A stretch of 64,000 bases of DNA from Kineosporia sp. NBRC 101731 (GTDB lineage Bacteria; Actinomycetota; Actinomycetes; Actinomycetales; Kineosporiaceae): the NCBI RefSeq assembly GCF_030269305.1, contig NZ_BSTC01000007.1:248001-312000 (forward strand), in the 5' to 3' direction. Below the pieces are notes generated by a model, which saw nothing but the letters and a program-made list of their open reading frames with translations, was not told where the DNA came from and ran no database searches. Below are positions 58,308-64,000 of this stretch, piece after piece (position 1 is the stretch's first letter; each line of letters starts with the position of its first letter). Both the position numbers and the translations under genes were made by a program.

Positions 58308-59564
58308 ATGGAACCCGTGCTCGATCTGGCCGCCTTCGTCTCCGCATCACCGACCCCGTACCACGCCGTGGCCGAATCGGTGCGGCGCCTGGGCGCGGCG
58401 GGATTCACCGAACAGGTCGAGACGCAGGACTGGGACGACTCACCGGGCGGGCGCTACTTGGTGCGCGACGGCACGGTGCTGGCCTGGTTCACCGGTGAGC
58501 ACGGCGTGCGCCGGGCCCCGCTCCGCATCTTCGCCGCCCACACCGACTCCCCGACCCTGAAGGTCAAGCCGCGCCCCGACACCGGGGCCGCCGGGTGGCG
58601 GCAGGTCGGCGTCGAGGTATACGGCGGGGCCCTGTGGAACTCGTGGCTGGACCGCGACCTCGGACTGGCGGGCCGGCTGGCGCTCTACGACGGCACCGTG
58701 GTGCCGGTGAACGTCGCCCGCCCGCTGCTGCGCGTGCCCCAGCTGGCCATCCACCTGGACCGGGAGGTGAACCAGGGCCTCAAACTCGACCCCCAGCGTC
58801 ATCTGCTGCCGATCTGGGGTCTGGGCGCCGCCCGCGAGGGCGATCTGCTGGAGTTCCTGGCCTCCGAGACCGGGGTCGACGCCTCGCAGATCGCGGCCCA
58901 CGACCTGGTCGTGCACGACCTCACCCCACCGGCCCGGATCGGCCGCGACGAGGAGCTCTTCGCCGCCCCGCGCCTGGACAACCAGCTCTCCCTGCACGCC
59001 GGGGTCACCGCCCTGATCGCCGCGGCCCGCGAGAACGTGCCCACCACACCGGTTCTCGTCGGTTTCGATCACGAGGAGATCGGCAGCGAGAGTGCCACCG
59101 GCGCGGCCGGCCCGCTGCTGGAACGACTCCTGACGCATCTGGCCGGGGGAGTCGGGAGCCGCGACCAGGTCTTCGCCGCCGCCCGGGCCCTGTCGTGCGA
59201 CGTCTCCCACGCCGCGCACCCCAACTACCTGGAGCGCCACGACCCCTCGCACCTGAGCGTGCCCAACGGCGGCCCGCTGCTGAAGGTCAACGCCAACCAG
59301 CGTTACGCCACCGACGCCCCGGGTGCGGCGGCCTGGCGGCGCGCCTGCCGCGACGCCGCGGTGCCCTCGCAGGTCTTCGTGTCCCGCAACAACATTCCCT
59401 GTGGATCGACGGTCGGCCCGATCCTGTCGACCCGCCTGGGCATCCGTACCGTCGACGTCGGCGTGCCGATCCTGTCCATGCACTCCGCCCGCGAGCTGTG
59501 CGGTGCCGACGACCCGGGCCACCTGGCCACCGCGGCCACGGCGTACCTGACCGACCCGGTCTGA
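58308..59564 (+). CDS. apeB: M18-family aminopeptidase
   Basis: 418 residues, cytoplasmic. Dinuclear zinc aminopeptidase preferring acidic N-terminal residues. Metal ligands are in FAAHTDSPTLKVKP (H, D), APRLDNQLS (bridging D), DHEEIGSES (catalytic Glu pair), DVSHAAHPNY (D) and PILSMHSARE (H). The N-terminal ASPTPYHAV is characteristic. ATG 58308 follows ATATCCTGGACCT. It is divergent from the iron-regulated ABC operon, with 120 bp between, and followed by palindrome B. The symbol follows general usage for bacterial M18 enzymes. Confidence 0.92.
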   Translation: MEPVLDLAAFVSASPTPYHAVAESVRRLGAAGFTEQVETQDWDDSPGGRYLVRDGTVLAWFTGEHGVRRAPLRIFAAHTDSPTLKVKPRPDTGAAGWRQVGVEVYGGALWNSWLDRDLGLAGRLALYDGTVVPVNVARPLLRVPQLAIHLDREVNQGLKLDPQRHLLPIWGLGAAREGDLLEFLASETGVDASQIAAHDLVVHDLTPPARIGRDEELFAAPRLDNQLSLHAGVTALIAAARENVPTTPVLVGFDHEEIGSESATGAAGPLLERLLTHLAGGVGSRDQVFAAARALSCDVSHAAHPNYLERHDPSHLSVPNGGPLLKVNANQRYATDAPGAAAWRRACRDAAVPSQVFVSRNNIPCGSTVGPILSTRLGIRTVDVGVPILSMHSARELCGADDPGHLATAATAYLTDPV

Positions 59565-59643
59565 GTCTTCCTGCCGGGCGTCCCGTCGCGTGCCGGCACA
59601 TCCTCGCTACGGCAGCACCTTCCACCACAAGCCCTGGATGATG

Positions 59644-59713
59644 GGCCTTGAGCGTTGTGTACACATGGGACACTTGGTACCGGGTGTCCCATGTGTACAC
59701 GACGCTCAAGGCC
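59644..59713. repeat. 70-bp near-perfect palindrome, element B
   Basis: Arms 59644-59673 and 59684-59713 match at 29 of 30 positions, the exception being a T·G pair. The ten-base centre TTGGTACCGG closes further (GGTACC plus two T·G pairs). The core CGTTGTGTACAC...GGTACC...TGTACAC is shared with element A at 40301-40370. At the position where A has T-A (40326/40345), B has G-C (59669/59688), so pairing is conserved while sequence changes. It lies 80 bases after the M18 gene. Confidence 0.9.
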
Positions 59714-59789
59714 TTGGCGCGCATCTGCTCCCGTGTGATGGGGTGATCCCCGAGCCTTCAGGACGTCGGACTTTCCCCTGACCGCCCGG

Positions 59790-60020
59790 GCCTGCGCGCC
59801 CAGATCTACTTCAAGGCCGAGTGGCAGAACTCCGGGGGCGGTGTGAAGGACCGCGCCGCCGTGGAGATGCCGCGCCGGGACCGACGGATCGCTGGCGTCT
59901 GGTGGCACGGTCGTCGAGGCGACCAGCGGTAACGCCGGCATCGGCCTGGTCCTGGTGACCGCCCACCTCGGCTACCGCGTCGTCATCTTCACCAGTTCCC
60001 TGCCCCGCGACAACCCTCCA
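59790..60020 (+). pseudogene. Decayed cysteine-synthase-like PLP enzyme fragment
   Basis: One frame reads [25 protein letters not shown] (59795-59869), the K-D-R lysine region of cysteine or cystathionine-beta synthases (normally E...NPxGSxKDR). After a frameshift, the next frame reads [38 protein letters not shown] (59887-60001), containing the substrate loop TSGN[A/T]G. The order and spacing are right for one gene, but there is no start, the frame is broken near 59872, and everything after about 60012 is missing. Confidence 0.8.
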
Positions 60021-60264
60021 CCTACTCCGGATCTTCTCTCGAGCGTTCGTCATCGCCTGAGGCTGAACGAGTTGCGATGATCTCTAGTAATCTCTATTAA
60101 ATAAGTAGAGTAGGGACGCAGTGCGGCACCGATCGCGGTGTCGGACCGGTGGTCAGCTCCGGAGGGTCGTGCTCGGGAGAAGTGGTGGGCCGGTACTGCG
60201 CGGGGAGGGCGTTCTTCCACCGTCGAACTACGGCGACCTCAACAACTGGTGGGTGGCGTACGCG
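60021..60264. other. Intergenic sequence with a small A+T-rich island
   Basis: 244 bp between the decayed fragment and the 3' end of the polyprenyl synthase gene. The stretch 60081-60113 is strikingly A+T-rich, with TCTCTA repeated and CTCTA-N9-TAGAG able to pair. It contains no coding sequence I can support. Confidence 0.6.
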
Positions 60265-61374
60265 TCACAGGCGCCGCCAGGCAATGCGCTCGGACACTGC
60301 CTCGAGTCCCTCGACGGCGGCAGGTAGCAGGGGCGCGGTGCGCAGGACGGCGTGGGCGTCGGTGACGGCCCGGGTGATGCGCTGTTCGACCAGATCGCGA
60401 ACCCCCGCGCTCTCCATCGCCTTCCGTACGATCTCGACGTCGTTCCCGTCGTGGGAGCCGGCGCGCATGCGGTCCACGGCGGCGCGGGCGGGGCCGGTGC
60501 AGCGTTGTTCGGCCAGAGCGAGCAGAACGGTTGCCTTGCCGGCGGTGAGGTCGTCGGAGCTGGGTTTGCCGGTGACGTCGGGGTCGCCCCACACACCGAG
60601 CAGGTCGTCGCGCAGGGCGAACGCCTCCCCGAGCAGGCGGCCGTAGCGGCTCAGCGCCGTCACGACGTCCTGGTCGGCGCCACCCAGGGTCGCGCCCAGC
60701 TGCAGGGGGCGCTGGATGGTGTAGGCGCCGGACTTGGCGTGGGCGACCTCCAGGGCCTGGCCGATCGGGTCGTCGGGGCTGGTCAGGGCGGCCGCGCTGA
60801 GGTCACGGGCCTGCCCGCGCACCAGCTCGACGCTCATCTGCCACCACAGGGTGCGCACCGGGGCCGGTAGGCCGGACACCAGGGCCCCCGCTTCGACATG
60901 GGCCAGATCCCCGGCCAGCACGGCGATGCTCTCGCCGTAACGCCGGCCGTCGCCGGTGGCTCCCACGCCGTGGTGCCGCCGCCCGGCCTGGACGTGCACG
61001 GTGGGCACCCCGCGCCGCACCGCGGACTCGTCCATCACGTCGTCCTGGGCCAGTCCGAACGCGTGCAGCAGTTCCAGGGCCGTCGACAGGCGCACGAGCT
61101 CGGGGCTGTCGTCCTGCCCACCCGATGCCACCCAGCCCCACCAGCACATCTGCGGGCGTAGCCGTTTGCCCCCGGACATCACCAGGGTCGTGAGCAGCTC
61201 CGGCACGTCGTCCTCGCCGAGCACCGTGTCGCTGGTCGCGGTGCCGCGTCGCCACTGGGTGCCCAGGTCGGCGAGTCGTTCGGTGAGCAGGGCTTCCACC
61301 GCGTGAAGGTGTGCGGCCCGGCCGTCGGGGGTCTGGTGGAGGGAAGAGGGTCGGGCGGGGACCAGCGTCAACAC
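60265..61374 (-). CDS. Polyprenyl (geranylgeranyl-type) diphosphate synthase
   Basis: 369 residues. Trans-prenyltransferase with GGKRLRP (IPP site), first aspartate-rich motif LAQDDVMDES (about 110), GDLAHVEAGAL, and second motif ALRDDLLGVWGDPDVTGKP (about 256) followed by SSDDLTAGK. It condenses IPP with allylic diphosphates to C15-C20 or longer chains for carotenoids, terpenes or quinones. GTG 61374 has GAGGAG three bases ahead and overlaps the IPP isomerase stop by seven bases, so the two are translated together. No phytoene synthase or cyclase gene is adjacent, so the end product is unknown. Confidence 0.9.
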   Translation of the reverse strand: MLTLVPARPSSLHQTPDGRAAHLHAVEALLTERLADLGTQWRRGTATSDTVLGEDDVPELLTTLVMSGGKRLRPQMCWWGWVASGGQDDSPELVRLSTALELLHAFGLAQDDVMDESAVRRGVPTVHVQAGRRHHGVGATGDGRRYGESIAVLAGDLAHVEAGALVSGLPAPVRTLWWQMSVELVRGQARDLSAAALTSPDDPIGQALEVAHAKSGAYTIQRPLQLGATLGGADQDVVTALSRYGRLLGEAFALRDDLLGVWGDPDVTGKPSSDDLTAGKATVLLALAEQRCTGPARAAVDRMRAGSHDGNDVEIVRKAMESAGVRDLVEQRITRAVTDAHAVLRTAPLLPAAVEGLEAVSERIAWRRL

Positions 61375-61967
61375 GTCTCCTCGGCGGCCGTGGTCAGGTA
61401 TCGCATGATGTCGGGTCCGACGGCCTGGGCCTGCAGGACCAGCCACGGGCTGAACGCGAACGGGGTGCGCCGCACGGCCTCGTACAGGTCGGGCCAGGGC
61501 ACCCAGGCGATCTCGGCGACCTCGGCGGGGTCGGGGTCGGGGACGGCGGATTCGTCGAGCCGGGCGACGTGCACCGGGCACAGCTCGTTCTCCACCACGC
61601 CACCGGCGTCGACGGCGCGGTAGCGGAACGAGGGCAGCGCCACCTGGACACCGGTCACCGTGAGGCCCAGTTCCTCACCGGCGCGACGCACCACGGCCGC
61701 GGTGACGTCCTCACCGGGACGCGGGTGGCCGCAGCAGGAGTTGGTCCAGACCCCCGGCCAGGTCTTCTTGGCCAGCGCGCGGCGGGTCACCAGGGTCCGG
61801 CCCCGGGAGTCCAGCAGGTGCAGTGAGAAGGCCAGGTGCAGGGGGGTGGCGCTGTCGTGCACCGTCAGCCGGTCCGCCTCACCGACGGGTGTGCCGTCGT
61901 CGTCGAGCAGGACCACCAGGTCGTGGGCAGCGGCCGGCACGCCGGCCCGCGGGTCGGTGAGCGTCAT
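61368..61967 (-). CDS. idi: Type I isopentenyl diphosphate isomerase
   Basis: 199 residues, Nudix-like fold. Catalytic cysteine in TNSCCGHPRPGE (about residue 77), glutamate in VENELCPVHVA (about 128), and LVTRRALAKKTWPGVWTN, the usual substrate-binding strand. It interconverts IPP and DMAPP, supplying the starter for the prenyl synthase encoded downstream with a seven-base overlap. ATG 61967 with GAGAGGG five bases before it is preferred. In-frame codons to 62051 have no site. Confidence 0.93.
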   Translation of the reverse strand: MTLTDPRAGVPAAAHDLVVLLDDDGTPVGEADRLTVHDSATPLHLAFSLHLLDSRGRTLVTRRALAKKTWPGVWTNSCCGHPRPGEDVTAAVVRRAGEELGLTVTGVQVALPSFRYRAVDAGGVVENELCPVHVARLDESAVPDPDPAEVAEIAWVPWPDLYEAVRRTPFAFSPWLVLQAQAVGPDIMRYLTTAAEETC

Positions 61968-62081
61968 CAGGGCCCTCTCTGTTGTGTACTGCCGGCGCCG
62001 GATCGGGTGGTGCTGCGACGGCGCAGACTCCCTTTCTCTCCGACGCGGCACGTTTACGCCACTCGGGCGAGCGGTGAAGGA

Positions 62082-62585
62082 TCAATGGGGGGCAGGGCGC
62101 AGTTCTTGGTTGATGTCGTGCAGGGCGCAGGTCAGAACGTCCAGAGCGCCGATGAGCGCCGAGAGGGTCTGTGGTTCCAGCGTGTCGAAGGCTTTCTCCA
62201 GCACGGCGGCCGGTCTCGTGTAGAAGTCGGCGGTACGGCTGCGGGCCAGCGCGGTGGCTCGCAGGGTGACCTGACGCCGGTCGGCGTGCTCCCGGCTGCG
62301 GGCCACGTATCCGGCGTCCTCCAGCCTATTGATCAGAGCGTTCGTGGCGCCGGAGGTGAGCCCGACGCGCTCGGCGAGGCGCACGGGGGAGAGCGGCTCG
62401 CCCAGGCGCTCGGCCCACAGCACCTCGACCAGGGCGTTGACGTCGGTGACGTGCAGAGTCAGCGCCTGGGCCGAGCGGCGGCTCAGCTCGGTGTACTCCC
62501 CGGCGTAGGTGCGCAGCAGGTCGAGTGCCTGCTGCCGGGGCCCGGGTTCGAGTACCGCCGGAAAGGGTGGGACCTCCTCGTTCAT
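62082..62585 (-). CDS. MarR-family regulator
   Basis: 167 residues. Winged helix: LTLHVTDVNALVEVLWAE, LSPVRLAERVGLTSGATNALINRLEDAGYVARSREHADRRQVTLRAT. N- and C-terminal helices form the dimer. It is divergent from a TetX-like flavin monooxygenase, and the 84 bp between them hold two dyads that are likely operators. The usual logic is a repressor released by the compound the monooxygenase detoxifies. The ligand is unknown. Confidence 0.9.
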   Translation of the reverse strand: MNEEVPPFPAVLEPGPRQQALDLLRTYAGEYTELSRRSAQALTLHVTDVNALVEVLWAERLGEPLSPVRLAERVGLTSGATNALINRLEDAGYVARSREHADRRQVTLRATALARSRTADFYTRPAAVLEKAFDTLEPQTLSALIGALDVLTCALHDINQELRPAPH

Positions 62586-62614
62586 GTTCGTAGACTACTT
62601 TACGACGTGCAAGA

Positions 62615-62645
62615 CTTCATGAAGCATGTAACTTCACCATGAAGT
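62615..62645. promoter_or_regulatory. MarR operators in the divergent region
   Basis: CTTCATGAAG (62615-62624) is a perfect palindrome, and ACTTCA-N3-TGAAGT (62631-62645) is a second dyad built from the same half, ACTTCA/TGAAG. Both lie 25-55 bases before the monooxygenase start and 30-60 before the marR start. Confidence 0.72.
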
Positions 62646-62669
62646 CATTAGCCAACGGGAACGGATGAC

Positions 62670-63887
62670 ATGAACAGCCAGAGCCCCACCGTCCTGATCT
62701 CCGGGGGCAGTATCGCCGGTCCCGCCCTGGCCTGGGCGCTTCACCGCGCCGGGTTCGCGCCCACGCTTCTGGAACGTGCGCCGAGCATGCGCGTCGCCGG
62801 GCAGAACCTCGACATCCGCAGCACCGGGCGCGCCGTCATCGAGCAGATGGGCCTGACCGAGGCCGTCCTGAAGCAGAACACCGGCGAGCGCGGCACCCGC
62901 TTCCTCGACCACACCGGCCGCTCCTACGCGCAGTTCCCGGTCGAGGCCGGGCGGGACGGGTCGACCGCCGAGATGGAGATCCTGCGCGGCGACCTGTCCC
63001 GGCTGCTGCTGGACCTCACCGAGAACGAGATACCTCACCGCTACGGCGATCACGTCACCGCCGTCGAGCAGTCGCCGGAGGGCGTGGAGGTGGTCCTGGC
63101 CAGTGGCGGCACCGAGCGGTACGACCTGATGGTCATCGCCGAGGGCCGGCGCTCGCGCACCCGCAAGCTGGTCTTCGGTGACGACGTCGTCTGGCGCGAC
63201 CTGGGGGAGTACGTCGCCTACGGCACCATCGACCGCGCGGACGACGATGACGACTGGTGGCACTGGATGACCTCCACCAACAGCCGGATGATCGCCCTGC
63301 GTCCCGACAACAAGGGCACCAGCCGGGCCAACCTGGCGTTCTTCGCCCCCGACCTGGGGTTGGAATCGATCGGCTTCGAGGCTCAGATGCACGTGCTGAG
63401 GGCTCATTTCGCCGACGCGGGGTGGAAGACGCCACGCATCCTGGACGGTTTCGAGGCCTACCCGCAGGAGTTCTACCTCGAGCGCTTCGCCCAGGTCACC
63501 CTGCCGTCCTGGTCGCGCGGGCGGGTCGTGGCGCTGGGCGACGCGGCCTGGGGGTCGGGGCCGACGGGGATGGGTACCAGCCTGGCTCTGGCCGGTGCGT
63601 ACGTGCTCGCCGGGGAACTGGGGGAGAGCTACGCCGGTTCCGGTCCGGCCGCCGCGTTCGCCGGGTACGAGCGGGTGATGCGGCCGTGGGCCGACAAGGT
63701 GCAGAGCTTCCCGCCCGGCATTCCCCGCCTGATGTTCCCGAAGTCGCGCGCCGGGCTGAAGGTGCTGAAGAGGGTGCACCAGGTCGCGGCCTCGCCGCGG
63801 ATCCGGCACCTGGCCGAGCAGAAGCTGGTGTCCCGGCCCAGCCCTCTGCCCCACCTGCCCGACTACCCGGCGCTGCGCGCCGGGTAG
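62670..63887 (+). CDS. FAD-dependent aromatic monooxygenase (TetX/PHBH-like)
   Basis: 405 residues. Group A flavoprotein hydroxylase: FAD loop LISGGSIAGPALAWALHRAGFAPTLLER (GxGxxG variant with Ser), AEGRRSRTRKLVFG (the DG motif, with Glu for the usual Asp), and the GD motif VVALGDAAWGSGPTGMGTSLALAGAYVLAGEL. Enzymes of this form inactivate tetracyclines or hydroxylate aromatic compounds with NAD(P)H and O2. The divergent MarR gene suggests inducible detoxification. ATG 62670 is preceded by GGGAACGGA. Confidence 0.87.
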   Translation: MNSQSPTVLISGGSIAGPALAWALHRAGFAPTLLERAPSMRVAGQNLDIRSTGRAVIEQMGLTEAVLKQNTGERGTRFLDHTGRSYAQFPVEAGRDGSTAEMEILRGDLSRLLLDLTENEIPHRYGDHVTAVEQSPEGVEVVLASGGTERYDLMVIAEGRRSRTRKLVFGDDVVWRDLGEYVAYGTIDRADDDDDWWHWMTSTNSRMIALRPDNKGTSRANLAFFAPDLGLESIGFEAQMHVLRAHFADAGWKTPRILDGFEAYPQEFYLERFAQVTLPSWSRGRVVALGDAAWGSGPTGMGTSLALAGAYVLAGELGESYAGSGPAAAFAGYERVMRPWADKVQSFPPGIPRLMFPKSRAGLKVLKRVHQVAASPRIRHLAEQKLVSRPSPLPHLPDYPALRAG

Positions 63888-63905
63888 AGCCGCAAACCGC
63901 CCGGG

Positions 63906-64000
63906 TCAGCCGATCTCGCGGATGACCCGGGCCGGGTTGCCGACACCGACGACGTTCGCCGGAACGTCTTTCGTCACCACGGAACCGGCGCCGATCACCG
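63906..64000 (-). CDS. Hexapeptide-repeat O-acetyltransferase, C-terminal end (partial)
   Basis: The last 31 codons on the minus strand read VIGAGSVVTKDVPANVVGVGNPARVIREIG and then stop. This is the end of a left-handed beta-helix acetyltransferase of the maltose/galactoside O-acetyltransferase or serine acetyltransferase group (GAGSVVTKDVP..vvaGnPAr). The start lies beyond the window. GCCCGGGTCA (63899-63908) and TGACCCGGGC (63923-63932) form a 10-bp hairpin over the stop codon, probably a terminator shared with the convergent monooxygenase. Confidence 0.85.
   Translation of the reverse strand, partial: VIGAGSVVTKDVPANVVGVGNPARVIREIG

Noticed and set aside
60265-61374. A terpene or carotenoid biosynthetic gene cluster around the prenyl synthase
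   Set aside because: Only the prenyl synthase and idi are present. There is no phytoene synthase, desaturase or cyclase within the window.

Overview
The window is high-GC DNA (roughly 70% or more by eye) with GTG starts, many 4-bp ATGA/GTGA overlaps between genes, a type VII secretion-like locus, luciferase-like flavin enzymes and a DtxR/IdeR-type iron box. This points to a free-living soil or plant-associated actinomycete. Kineosporiaceae-like organisms fit the gene mix, but the sequence alone does not fix the genus. Secreted pectin-degrading enzymes near both ends of the 1-52 kb stretch (PL9 pectate lyase, PL11 rhamnogalacturonan lyase), plus a secreted phospholipase A2 and an esterase, suggest life on plant material.

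Layout. 1-4.7 kb: partial PL9 pectate lyase, then a four-gene type VII secretion-like operon and a small Tudor-like protein. 5-8 kb: a PAP2 phosphatase and an OafA-type acyltransferase/SGNH protein. 7.9-10.8 kb: a class A beta-lactamase divergent from a LysR regulator and a cytoplasmic penicillin-recognising protein, the same arrangement as blaL-blaA-blaB of Streptomyces cacaoi. 10.9-13.8 kb: an ECF sigma factor, a membrane protein and a histidine kinase whose frame runs without a stop into the convergent amidase gene.

13.3-32.7 kb is the most interesting region: 18 genes in two divergent groups that look like one pathway. It encodes a ThiXYZ-type ABC importer (NMT1/THI5-like binding protein), two TenA-family proteins, an M20 hydrolase, two RutA-like ring-opening flavin monooxygenases flanking a RidA protein, a third luciferase-like enzyme, a GMC alcohol oxidase plus aldehyde dehydrogenase, three amidohydrolases, an amidase, a PLP aminotransferase and a GntR/FCD regulator. 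My reading is uptake and complete catabolism of a thiamine-derived or related aminopyrimidine as a carbon/nitrogen source. Its two plus-strand promoters (17.4 and 23.5 kb) share four elements at identical spacing (an inverted repeat, -35, -10 and a TGAGATCKCA operator), so they are probably co-regulated by the GntR protein and a second factor.

32.8-43.1 kb: two GGDEF-EAL cyclic-di-GMP proteins, one translationally coupled to an orphan sugar-binding lipoprotein, with an esterase and an LCP cell-wall ligase between them. 43-49.6 kb: a threonine-dehydratase-like enzyme with its divergent XRE/cupin regulator, a truncated alpha/beta hydrolase facing a TetR regulator, an iron-type alcohol dehydrogenase, an M1 peptidase without a visible signal peptide, and a phospholipase A2. 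50-58.2 kb: PL11 lyase, M15-like peptidase, O-methyltransferase, a zinc-finger protein, and an asymmetric heterodimeric ABC transporter behind an iron box. 58.3-64 kb: M18 aminopeptidase, a decayed cysteine-synthase-like fragment, a polyprenyl diphosphate synthase with IPP isomerase, a MarR regulator divergent from a flavin monooxygenase, and the end of a hexapeptide acetyltransferase.

Two families of intergenic structure stand out. One is a pair of 70-bp near-perfect palindromes (40301-40370 and 59644-59713) with the same core and a compensatory base-pair change. The other is a TTCGTGATCA-containing repeat in at least three intergenic regions. No tRNA, rRNA, CRISPR array, transposase or integrase was seen.
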